Source: Streptomyces agglomeratus
Lineage (GTDB): Bacteria > Actinomycetota > Actinomycetes > Streptomycetales > Streptomycetaceae
Direction: 5' to 3'
Length of the DNA: 64,000 nt
Assembly: GCF_001746415.1 (NCBI RefSeq)
Contig: NZ_MEHJ01000001.1
Span: 8,190,501-8,254,500, forward strand
Under the pieces are notes generated by a model. It made no database searches. It saw nothing but the letters and a program-made list of their open reading frames with translations, and had not been told where the DNA came from. The position numbers and the translations under genes are program-made. Positions 42,979 to 51,575 of the stretch are shown in pieces; the first letter of the stretch is position 1, and each line of letters starts with the position of its first letter.

Positions 42979-45140
42979 CCACAGCCGAAGCACTTCCGAT
43001 CTGGGGCGAAGTCCCGGCGGGCACCCAGTGGCCCGAGCCCGACACACTGGTCTTGGCCAACCGAGACCTGAGGCCAGGAACCGATCTCTCGACGCTGTCC
43101 CGCTTCCGTGACGAGCGCTGGGATCTCAACCCCGCGATCTTCGAGGACCACTACCGCTCGACCACGCTCAACTTCACCCTGGCCCCCCACCGGCTACGGC
43201 CCGCGGCGAAGTTCTACCTGTGGCAACTGCTGAACCACGAAGATCCCCGCGATGCACGGGGCAGGACAGGACGCCGCACGGCGGTCAGCACCATCCACTT
43301 CGCCTTCGTCAGCGGCTTGCGGTTCGTCCTCGACTGGCTGGACGGCCAAGGGGTCACGGAGTTCAGTCAGGTCACCAACGCAATGCTGGACGACTATCTC
43401 GACTCGCTCGAAGACGAGGAGGTGCCCCTGGACAGTCGCTACCGACGGCTGACCGAAGTACGCAGACTATGGGCCTACCGCGACACGCTCCCCGCCAGCA
43501 TGAGGCTCCCCGGCGCCCCGCCCTGGGCCGGCGGGGACACCCAGGATCTGCTGACAGGCTCCCGCCGCAGCAGCCGGGACAATCGCACCCGCCGCATCGC
43601 GGAGCCAACCATGCAGATGCTCCTGCGCTGGGCAATCCGGTTCGTCGAGGACTTCGCCGACGACATCCTGACGGCCCACGCAGCAGGCGTGGAACTGCAT
43701 GCGAGGACCACCATGGGCAGACGGCGGTCCGCCGGCCTGCCAAGGCAACCGCGATACCGATCGGGAGAACTCCGCCTCAAGATCCCTGCTTTCCTGGACG
43801 ACCTGCGGAAGCGAGGCGAGGCCCTTCCCGGCAAGCGCCTCGAGAACGGCGAGCTTACGGTCAACTGGCGGCATCTGGCTGCCATCTTGAAACTGCGCGG
43901 AGACCTTCAAACAGACCTCCACCGCCCACCTGGTGACCGAATCCGGCCTGCCGATCAGCGAGCACACCTACCTTGGAGGCGAGATCACCGGGCTCCTCGA
44001 CGGACAGCCCTGGCGACAAGAACGCATCCGCTTCGAAGAGGGGCCCGGCCTCGCCCGGCTGCTTAGCACGGCCTGCTTCATCGTCATCGCCTACTTGTCC
44101 GGCGCCCGAGTCGGAGAGGTGCTCAACCTCCGGCGCGGCTGCATCAAGCACGACAAGAACGCCAACCTGTGGCTGATGGAAGGTCTCTACTTCAAGGGAG
44201 CCGAGGACGAGAACGGCAACAAGATTCCCGAGGGCCAGCCCCGCGAGGACCCGTGGGTCGTCCTCGAAATCGTCGCCCGCGCAGTCACCGTCCTCGAACG
44301 GCTTCACCCGCACCCCTTGCTGTTTCCACCAGAATCGAACCGCACCGGCGACGCCCGCAGGGCGAAAAGCGACTGGGTAACGCACGACGAGACCAGTCGA
44401 TCACCGGTGACCTGGCAGCCTTCGTGACCTGGGTCAACAACGAGTGCCACCTACTTGGTCGCAGCGACCACATCCCCGAGGACGGCCGCGACCGACTCAA
44501 AGCCAGCCGCTTCCGCCGCACCCTCGCGTGGTTCATCCGGCGCCGTCCGAGAGGCTTGGTCGCCGCATCGATTCAGTACGGCCATGCCCACACGCAAATG
44601 CTCCAGGGCTACGCGGGGAGCTACGAATCCGGCTTTCCCGATGAGTACGCGTTCGAGGACTGGCTCTACCGCATCGAGTGCCTGAGCGACGACGAACAAG
44701 CCCTCAGCAGCGGCGAACACGTCAGCGGCCCCGCCGCCGACACCTACCGAAACCGCATCACCGCCGCCAACCGCGAATTCGCCGGCCGCGTCCTCACCAA
44801 AGAGCGCCATGCCCGCGACCTGCTCGGCAATCCACTGCTGCAGATCCACCACGGCGAAGGAATGACCTGCGTCCTCAACCCCGCCACAGCAGCATGCCAG
44901 CTCCGCGGAACCATGGACGACCCCCAGGTCACCCCCGACACCGACGACTGCCGCCCTCAATGCCCGAACATCGCCCGAACCGATCGCGACATCGCCTACG
45001 TCCGACAGCGAGCGGCTGAGCTCGCCGACATCGTCGCTGATCCACTGGCGCCACCCATCCGCCACGAACGCGAGCGACGCGAACTCGACCGCCTTAAGTC
45101 GATCATCAGCAACCACGAGCGAGGGGCCACGGACACGTGA
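42975..45140 (+). pseudogene. Recombinase trio gene 3, frameshifted tyrosine recombinase
   Basis: Reading starts at 42975 (LRPAAKFYLWQLLNHEDPRD...), changes frame near 43900 into TFKQTSTAHLVTESGLPISEHTYLGGE... LSGARVGEVLNLRRGC, and changes back near 44400 into SITGDLAAFVTWVNNECHLLG... ASIQYGHAHTQMLQGYAGSYES. Together the parts make one protein of about 720 aa with Arg-I (SGARVGEV), a degenerate HxxR and GH...Y, plus a Cys-containing tail. The two opposite one-base shifts inactivate it unless they are sequencing errors. Confidence 0.75.
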
Positions 45141-45347
45141 ACAGCATCCCGTTCGACAACGAGCAGGACCCCACCCGCCGGGCAATCATCAGCGCGATGA
45201 ACCGCCTCTTCGCCGGCACCCCGCAGCGGTCGAACGGACGTCTCAACATCTCTCAACTGGCCATCGAAGCCAACGTCAAGCGCTGGCACCTGACTCACCA
45301 GCACCCCGACCTCCGACAATTCTTTCAGACCAAGACCGCCGAGCTAG
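45137..45347 (+). pseudogene. Recombinase trio accessory gene, 5-prime part (cut by IS1380)
   Basis: GTG 45137 overlaps the previous stop. The part encodes a short HTH-like region (AIISAMNRLFAGTPQRSNGRLNISQLAIEANVKRWHLTHQHPDL) and stops in IS DNA after TAEL. Its continuation is at 47016-47231. Confidence 0.8.
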
Positions 45348-45395
45348 CCTCGCCGTTTCGGTTGGGGTGCGGCTGAGGGGTTGGGTAGAAGCGCA

Positions 45396-45465
45396 AAAGT
45401 GCCTTCCTGAGCTGGGACGATGGACCTTGTCTAGGGGTTCTGTCGTCGCCAGAGGAAGGCACTTT
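45396..45465. repeat. 13-bp inverted repeat over the transposase ribosome site
   Basis: AAAGTGCCTTCCT (45396-45408) and its exact complement (45453-45465). The right arm contains AGGAAGG, the Shine-Dalgarno of the transposase at 45470. Read-through mRNA from outside would form the hairpin and hide the ribosome site. Confidence 0.7.
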
Positions 45466-45469
45466 CTGC

Positions 45470-46876
45470 GTGAAGGATATCGGTTCACGGCCCCGGCTTG
45501 TGGTGTCCACCGACGGGTCGGGGGTGGTCGGGCACGCCGGAGCACGTTTGCTGGCGGACCTCGCCGAAGCGACCAGGCTGACGGCGGCCTATTCCACCGT
45601 GCTCCGGCCGCTTCGGCCGCGCGGCACCGGCCATGACCCAGGCCGGATCGCCACCGATCTCGCAGTGATGCTCGCCGACGGCGGCGAGGCGATCGCGGAT
45701 CTGGCCGTTCTGCGGGACCAGCGCGAGGTGTTCGGACCGGTAGCCTCCACCCCGACGGCTTGGCGGCTGCTGGCCGCCGTCGACGAACGCATACTGGACC
45801 GCCTGCGGTCGGCCCGCGCCGCAGCCCGGGAGGTGGCCTGGCTACAGGCCGCCGAGACCCGCACCGCGATACCCGCAGTGAAGGCCGGCGGACGCGAACT
45901 GCCCGGCCTGGTCCTGGACCTCGACGCCACGCTGGTCACCTGCCACTCCGAGAAAGACCAGGCCGCACCCACCTACAAAGGCGGCTTCGGGTTCCACCCG
46001 TTGCTGTGTTTCCTGGCCAACACCGGCGAGGCGATGTCCGGGCTGCTCCGGCCTGGCAACGCCGGAGCCAACACCGCCGCCGATCACATCACCGTGCTCG
46101 ACCAGGCCCTCGCGCAGATCCCCGACGCCCACCGGCACGGCACCGACATCCTGGTCCGCACCGACAGCGCGGGCAGCGCAAAGGCGTTCCTCACGCATCT
46201 ACGCGCCTTGCGTGACAACGGCCTTCACCTGCGTTTCTCGGTCGGATACGCCGTCACCGCACCGGTCCGCCGCGCGATCCGCGCCCTGCCCGAACAGGTC
46301 TGGCACCCCGCCCTGGACGCCGACGGGACCCTGCGTGAGTCCGCCGAGGTCGCAGAGCTGACCGGCATGGTCGACCTGAACGGCTACCCGGCCGGCACCC
46401 GCATCATCGTGCGCCGCGAACGCCCGCACCCCGGCGCCCAGCTGTCCCTGTTCGACAGTGACGAGGGCCTGCGGCACCAGGTCTTCCTCACCGACACCCC
46501 GTACTCCGGCGGCGGCTCGGCCCAGTTCCTGGAGATCCGCCACCGCGGACACGCCACCGTCGAGGACCACATCCGGTGCGGCAAGACCACCGGCTTCGGA
46601 CGCTTCCCATCCCGCCTGTTCTCCGTCAACGCCGCCTGGCTCGAGCTCAGCCTCGCGGCCATCGACCTTCTGGCCTGGACCCGCGTCCTGCTGCTGGATG
46701 GCGAGCTGGCTATCGCCGAACCCAAGAAACTCCGCTACCGGATCCTGCACGTCGCTGCCCGTCTCACCCGCGGCGGCCGTCGCCTCCACCTGCGGATCGC
46801 AGCAACCTGGCCCTGGCGACACCAACTCGCCGCCGCCTTCCACCGTCTGGCCGCCCTACCCCGCCCCGCCAACTGA
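45470..46876 (+). CDS. IS1380-family DDE transposase, 468 aa
   Basis: GTG 45470. N-terminal helical DNA-binding domain, then the RNase-H-like core with catalytic acids in LVLDLDATLVTCHSEK (Asp about 148), LVRTDSAGSAKAFL (Asp about 229) and GHATVEDHIRCGKTTGFGRFPS (Glu about 363). Length typical. Intact, so the element may be active. Confidence 0.9.
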   Translation: MKDIGSRPRLVVSTDGSGVVGHAGARLLADLAEATRLTAAYSTVLRPLRPRGTGHDPGRIATDLAVMLADGGEAIADLAVLRDQREVFGPVASTPTAWRLLAAVDERILDRLRSARAAAREVAWLQAAETRTAIPAVKAGGRELPGLVLDLDATLVTCHSEKDQAAPTYKGGFGFHPLLCFLANTGEAMSGLLRPGNAGANTAADHITVLDQALAQIPDAHRHGTDILVRTDSAGSAKAFLTHLRALRDNGLHLRFSVGYAVTAPVRRAIRALPEQVWHPALDADGTLRESAEVAELTGMVDLNGYPAGTRIIVRRERPHPGAQLSLFDSDEGLRHQVFLTDTPYSGGGSAQFLEIRHRGHATVEDHIRCGKTTGFGRFPSRLFSVNAAWLELSLAAIDLLAWTRVLLLDGELAIAEPKKLRYRILHVAARLTRGGRRLHLRIAATWPWRHQLAAAFHRLAALPRPAN

Positions 46877-47015
46877 CCAGCCGCCCCGGCCACCTACGAC
46901 ACGAAAGACCTTGGAGAACCCGACCAACGCGCCGGGTCCCCACCATGCCCACCGCCCGATACCACCTCGATCGACCCCACAGCGCCACCTCGTCACCCCA
47001 AGCGAAACAGCGAGG

Positions 47016-47231
47016 CTAGAGACGAGAAGGACCTCGAACGCGCAGTCCATGGACGCCTTCGAGGAGCTGAAGAAGAAGCACAAAGAGCTGCAGGCCCACT
47101 GCAGAATCTTGGAAACGCGTCTTCAGCTCTACGCGACCACCTTGAACCTGCTGTCCCTGGAGAACGCTGCCCTCTCAGGCCGAGACGCTGACGCGGCCAA
47201 GGTCCGAGCCATGCCACAGCACATGCCCTGA
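47016..47231 (+). pseudogene. Recombinase trio accessory gene, 3-prime part
   Basis: In frame with 45137-45347 after removing the IS and one CTAG (...TAEL-ETRRTSNAQSMDAFEELKKKHKELQ...). It encodes a coiled coil (EELKKKHKELQAHCRILETRLQLYATTLNLLSLENAAL). The rebuilt protein is 140 aa: HTH-like head plus coiled coil, the layout of the TnpC-type small protein of Tn554-like elements. Confidence 0.8.
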
Positions 47232-47258
47232 CAAGCACCGGAAGACACCCGATTCAGA

Positions 47259-47274
47259 GCAACAGTGCTGTTGC
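47259..47274. repeat. Near-palindrome, copy A
   Basis: GCAACAGTGCTGTTGC, 7-base arms around TG. Identical for 15 bases to copy B at 48149-48163. It is 23 bases past the end of the SUKH-3-like gene and 28 bases after the recombinase-trio accessory gene, so it could be the right attachment core of the trio element. Confidence 0.7.
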
Positions 47275-47297
47275 GCGACAAGCGATGGCGACTCACC

Positions 47298-48098
47298 TCA
47301 ACCGATACGCCGTGGAGATATGCCCAGGACGAGCTTCTCCAGTGCCTCCCGGACCGGGCCGAACGTCGCCACCCAGGTCTCGATCAGATAGATCTCGCTG
47401 GTCTCGTCGATACCGAGGAAGAATCGGCCCTCGTCGAGCTCACCGATGGGGAAGATGTCCCGCCCAACCGTCGAGCTCCAGTCTGCGAATCGATCCTCCT
47501 CGCCCACCGCGAGTTCGGGATCAAAGTTGAAGGGCGTCCTTGCACAGGTGATGCCCGGCCCGCTGATCTGTACGTCCAAGCCTCCGAACTCAGTCAAGAA
47601 GCGTTCGGCGGCCTCATGCATACGGGCCAGCCCAGTTGCCTCCAGCATCTCGCGCCACTGCTGAACCGGGACGCGTCGCCCCGGCTGCCATCCGGCCGCA
47701 CGCAGCGTCTCCTCAACCTCACCGGCATCCCGCCGGACCGCCGCAGCCGCCTCAACCCACGCCTGATCCACGGGTACGTTCTCAGGCCAGCCCGGCCGCC
47801 ACTGGGCCAGCCACTCGTCGAAGTCCTCGCGCAAGAACTGGCGCTCTACGGGCTTGAGTCGCACCTGCGGCCGTTCATCGGCCCACCAGACCTCGAACTC
47901 CGCCACGGTCCCTATCGCGGGCCAACGCTCCGCGGCGAACGGAAGCAGCAGCACGTCGACGAACCCTCCAACCGGAAGGCCGATGTCAACGAAGATCCCC
48001 GTCGCACCCGGATTCGGGACCGCGGCCACCGTCCCTGAAAGCCTCTGTCCCAACCGCAGGCCTCTCCGGGCCTGGATCCACTCCTCAACGCTGAACAT
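47298..48098 (-). CDS. S1-like / SUKH-3 domain fusion protein, 266 aa
   Basis: Residues 10-85 look like an S1/OB beta-barrel (LRLGQRLSGTVAAVPNPGATGIFVDIGLPVGGFVDV). Residues 140-266 carry the SUKH-3 pattern (LRAAGWQPGRRVPVQQWREML, MHEAAERFLTEFGGLDVQISGPG, FDPELAVGEEDRFADWS, IFPIGELDEGRFFLGIDE, IYLIETWVATFG). SUKH-3 proteins are immunity proteins; the S1-like head could bind RNA or the toxin. I chose ATG 48098 (GAGG 9 bases upstream). The gene is tightly bracketed by the two near-palindromes. Confidence 0.75.
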   Translation of the reverse strand: MFSVEEWIQARRGLRLGQRLSGTVAAVPNPGATGIFVDIGLPVGGFVDVLLLPFAAERWPAIGTVAEFEVWWADERPQVRLKPVERQFLREDFDEWLAQWRPGWPENVPVDQAWVEAAAAVRRDAGEVEETLRAAGWQPGRRVPVQQWREMLEATGLARMHEAAERFLTEFGGLDVQISGPGITCARTPFNFDPELAVGEEDRFADWSSTVGRDIFPIGELDEGRFFLGIDETSEIYLIETWVATFGPVREALEKLVLGISPRRIG

Positions 48099-48148
48099 GA
48101 AGCACATCCTCGCAGCGGAAGACATCACCGCAACGGGGTTAAGCGGTT

Positions 48149-48163
48149 GCAACAGTGCTGTTG
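48149..48163. repeat. Near-palindrome, copy B
   Basis: GCAACAGTGCTGTTG, same orientation and sequence as copy A, 51 bases before the start of the SUKH-3-like gene. Together the sites bracket one gene, like dif-type module sites or recombinase core sites. Confidence 0.7.
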
Positions 48164-48220
48164 TCTCGATGCCAGACACAACAGCAGGTCAGCCGCCGCC
48201 AGACGAAGAGTAGTAGCAAC

Positions 48221-49222
48221 TCAAACTGGCGGAAGAACGGGGAGCTTGACCGCGATGGCCCAGTGAGGGAAGCGTGAGCCGAACCCGGCCGCCGTCTGCT
48301 CTCCCGTGTCGTTCATCTTGATCACCACCCCGTCGATTCCGACGGGCAGGTCCGCACGCATGTCGGCGATCGCGTCAACCCGCTCCTGTGCTGCGGCCAA
48401 GTCGGCGACGACGTGGAGCCCGGCCGGGGAGTCCGCGGTCGTCTGGATGCCAGCTGCGGCCACGACGGCCAGGGTTTCGGCGTGCGTGGCTCCGGCGGGC
48501 AGGAACGATACGCCGTCCAGTTCGACCGCGCCGTAGGCTCAGAACGTCATCTGGAGCCGGTACGGCCGGTCCTTCGCCCGCAGCGTGCCGGCCGTGCCGT
48601 TGCGGGGATTGGCGAAGACCTGTGCGTTGTGCGCGGCCCGGATCTCGTTCGCCTTCTCAAACTGCTCCTGTGTAAAGGCGACCTCGCCGCGGACCTCGAT
48701 GGTGACCGGATCGGTCAGCTGCTCGGGGAGGCCGTCGATCTGGCCGATGACATGGCTGATGTCCTCGCCGTGACTGCCGTCCCCGCGGGTGATGATCTGA
48801 ACCAGACGGCCGTCGCGGTATCGAGCGGCCACGGCAGCGCCGTCGATCTTCGGCTCCACGGCGAACCCGCCCTGCGGCGCGTGGCCCAGACGGCGCTGGA
48901 CCGAAGCACCTCATGCCACCAGGCCCTCGGCGTCGAAGACGTTGTCCAGGCTCAGGAGGCGGGTGGTGTGCGCGACGTCGCCGATGGGTGCTGCACCGTC
49001 GCCCACGAGTCCGGTGGGGGAGTCCGGGGAAACCTCGGCGGGATTCTCCTGCTCTCATGCCTGCACCGACCGACGGCGCTGATCGTAGGAGGCGTCGTCC
49101 ATGACGCTGACGCCGTCACCGTAGTACGCCTGCGAGGCATAGCGCAGCGACTGGAGCGCGGCCTCGTATTCGGTGCGGCTGGACACGGCGGACTGCGCCT
49201 GAGGGGCGGGAAGCGTCGTCAT
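48221..49222 (-). pseudogene. ligA: NAD-dependent DNA ligase (LigA-type) remnant with three in-frame TGA codons
   Basis: One frame from ATG 49222 to 48221 reads as a LigA N terminus and adenylation domain: [36 protein letters not shown], the active-site [18 protein letters not shown] (Lys intact), [32 protein letters not shown] and RFPHWAIAVKLP. It is interrupted only by TGA at three places (SVQA-TGA-EQENP, GLVA-TGA-GASVQRR, QMTF-TGA-AYGAV). At least the first two are Trp positions in relatives. The OB, zinc, HhH and BRCT domains are absent. No indel is present in 1 kb. Confidence 0.85.
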
Positions 49223-49389
49223 GAGGATGATCCTGTCGTAGAGGTCTGACAATGAGGGGCAGAGGCGGGAGGGGCGGTTGGGGCCGGATATGGGAGCCGC
49301 CGGGTGGGGCTGCTGTGGCTCTGGGACGGGGCCCAGGAGCTGTCCTGCTGATCGGACTCGGAAGGCTGCGGGTGGGCGTTACCGCGCGT

Positions 49390-49617
49390 GGTCCCCAACT
49401 CGACTTCGGAGAGAGCGCGTCGGCTCCAGCACGGTCACAAACTTCGATCCCATCGGCGATCCGGAATTTCTGGACGAAGACGCCGTTGTCCACGTAGGCG
49501 TACTCGCGGCCCATCTTCGAGATAGTGACGTCCTCGCGGTGCCAGCTGCCAGCTGCCAGCGCAGTAGAAGGTCACTTCAGCCGTGTCACCGGCCTTCATG
49601 CCCTTGAGATCTGCCAT
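49390..49617 (-). pseudogene. Small accessory gene frameshifted by a 7-bp triplication
   Basis: From ATG 49617: MADLKGMKAGDTAEVTFYCAGSW, then the frame is lost. The other frame continues HREDVTISKMGREYAYVDNGVFVQKFRIADGIEV. The junction carries three tandem GCTGGCA units; with two units the protein reads through (...CAGSWHREDV...). So one extra 7-bp repeat broke the gene. Family not recognised; first gene downstream of promoter P2. Confidence 0.7.
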
Positions 49618-49769
49618 CTTCAGTCCTGAGTTGTCGTGCTGCACGGGATGTCGCGGACGTCATCAAGGCGGCGGCATTCTGCGAGAACCCGCCACGGCCA
49701 GGGCGAGCCGCGCGAAGCGGCTGTTCTGTATTGGCTTGGACTTGGGAGACTTCCCGCCCCATGGCAACT

Positions 49770-49798
49770 ACAATACACATTGAAAAAAAAAGACACAA
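49770..49798 (-). promoter_or_regulatory. AT-rich promoter P2 (TTGTGT-17-TATTGT)
   Basis: -35 TTGTGT (49793-49798), 17-base spacer with a T9 run and CAATGTG, -10 TATTGT (49770-49775). Same as P1 and P3. ATG 49762 lies near the expected start point, so a leaderless product of about 58 aa is possible in another frame. Confidence 0.7.
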
Positions 49799-49875
49799 CG
49801 CTGTTGGAGTTCCGTCACCGGCACCTGACCGCCGGCGCCTTGCGGTGATCCTGGGCGCCGGCCCCCTGCGGCCGC

Positions 49876-50533
49876 CTACGCCACGCCGTCCTGGGCCTGG
49901 TTCTCGACGCGATGCAGGACGTGGGGGGCGACGAGGTCAGCGCCGCCGTCATCCCACCGCACGGCCTGGAAGCAGTACGGGGCGGCGCCCTCCGCCAGGC
50001 CGAAGGCGTGCCCGGAGCGTTCCGTCCCCTGGGCCCGCATGACCACGTGCGTTCCGTCCGCGTAGTAGGTGAGCGCGGGATCGAACATGGTCGCGGGGCG
50101 GGTCACGTCCGATGTCAGAGGGCGCGCCCGGATCACGATGTCGGCGACCTTGTCCTCGTCGACCCCGGGGATGTTCATGCGCCGGTCGGGCTCGACCTTC
50201 CAGGACAGGTCGGGGAACAGGCGGTTCACCTGCGCGGACCCACTGCCACGCCTCGTCCGAGGCTTCCTCGGTGGGCTCGTTCGCAGAGGAGTGCCAGCCT
50301 TCGGCGCAGTCCGCGCCTTGTTCACCGAGCAGGGCCATCACCTCGGCGCGGGTGATCTCGTCCGTGAGCTGGGTGCCGTTCCACAAGCGGTGGACGTACC
50401 GGTGGAAGAGCTGGAAGGCCAAGGACTCGCCGTCCAGGTGGTGGGCGTAGACGATCCGCAGGACCGTCCCGTGTCCCTCGGAGTCGGGGACCAATGTGGC
50501 GATGGCGGGCGGCGGTGTGGTGTTGATGACCAT
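49876..50533 (-). pseudogene. Frameshifted hypothetical gene, about 218 aa when repaired
   Basis: Start frame from 50533: MVINTTPPPAIATLVPDSEGHGT... DEAWQWVRA; a one-base loss near 50234 shifts to QVNRLFPDLSWKVEPDRRMN... AVRWDDGGADLVAPHVLHR. Both halves have good coding composition. Family not recognised. Confidence 0.65.
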
Positions 50534-50612
50534 GGGAGGGCTCCGTTTTCGTGCAGAGGGCGAGGGGAGAGCGGCGGCCCGCCGCGGGATGCGGCACGGC
50601 CGCCGTGCCGGG

Positions 50613-50990
50613 TCAGGAGGGCGGAACGAACTGCCACGGCCAGAACGGCGAGCGGGTCCTGGTGGGGTACAGCACCGGCCGGGCCTTCTGCTCGGCGCTC
50701 GCCCGCTCGGCGCGCTCCCGTACGGCCTCCTCCAGGAGTCGGGGATGGTTCAGGGCGTCGCCGCAGGAGACGGTCATCTGCCGGCCGAGCCTCCAGAGCT
50801 GGGCGTTCACGGCGCAGCACGCGGCGTTGAGCGGGTCGATGTCGTTCAGCCACCAGCGGCATGCGGTGGGGTCGGTGCCGAAGAACCGCATCGTGGCGGC
50901 GGCGGACCGTGCCATCGTGCCGGTCCCGGCGGCGGGTTCGAGCATCAGTTCGCCGGGTCTGCGGTCGGTGAAGAGAAGGATGTCGCCCAT
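50613..50990 (-). pseudogene. Truncated DNA methyltransferase-like protein, 125 aa
   Basis: LMLEPAAGTGTMARSAA is the SAM-binding motif I of DNA methylases, followed by WLNDIDPLNAACCAVNAQLWRLG and VSCGDALNHP. The frame stays open upstream (IPIVTNAM) to a TAG at 51012-51014. The N-terminal part and the catalytic (N/D)PPF/Y motif are missing. Resembles the N-6 DNA methylase-like proteins in Streptomyces accessory DNA near Mom genes. Confidence 0.6.
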
Positions 50991-51015
50991 GGCGTTCGTG
51001 ACGATCGGTATCTAG

Positions 51016-51575
51016 GGTTGTCAAGTCATTGGGCAGATCAGAGCCATGGAATGTAGTGAGGGACATTAGGCATGTTGCTTCATGCCTGATCCCAAGAGAG
51101 TGCCAGCCTGACCCTGCGGGAAGGCTCTGGCCGACGGCATCACCTCGGAACACCCGACCGGCCCGCCGCCCCCCTGAGCATGCGGACGAGGCCGAAGTGT
51201 CGGCGGACCTCCACGGCCGCGCACCGCGCCACAACACGCACCACGGCGCCGCCCTCCTTCCCGCGTGCGCGGGTCGCGCAGTCGGTCTGTCCAGGAGGGC
51301 AGCCGATCGCCTGCAGCATCGAGCGGCGCAGTTGTGATCCCACGACCCCGTCGCGGAGGGCGAACGCCACATCCCAGTGATCGGAACTCAGAATAGGCCC
51401 TAGGAGACCTGGACAGTGTGGAGAATCGGTTCCCCGCACGTCCACGCTGTACCTCGCCACAGTCAAACGTGTCGGCGGCTGCCTCGAGATACCGGAATAC
51501 GCCTTCAAAGCAGACCCGCTGGGTGTCTAATCGTCCATGCGACGGCCCCGGGGGTGGGCCCTTGGCAGGGGGGCA
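51016..51575. other. Stretch without a convincing gene
   Basis: A leftward open frame (51140-51508) exists, with weak coding character and no ribosome site. This is probably the promoter region of the kinase gene plus degraded DNA. Confidence 0.35.

Larger units (their letters stand above)
45348..47015 (+). mobile_element. IS1380-family insertion sequence, complete (1668 bp)
   Basis: Terminal inverted repeats begin CCTCGC(C/T)GTTTCG (45348 and 47015 inward) and match at 20 of 22 bases. A CTAG target duplication flanks both sides (45344-45347, 47016-47019). It contains one intact DDE transposase. Insertion interrupts the trio accessory gene; excision restores its frame exactly. Confidence 0.9.

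Noticed and set aside
48221..49222. TGA read as tryptophan (alternative code)
   Set aside because: TGG is used for Trp in the same gene and TGA is a normal stop for many genes in the window; no suppressor tRNA was seen. Decay is simpler.
51140..51508. Leftward open frame of 122 codons
   Set aside because: No ribosome site, no recognisable family and weak coding composition; probably chance in GC-rich DNA.
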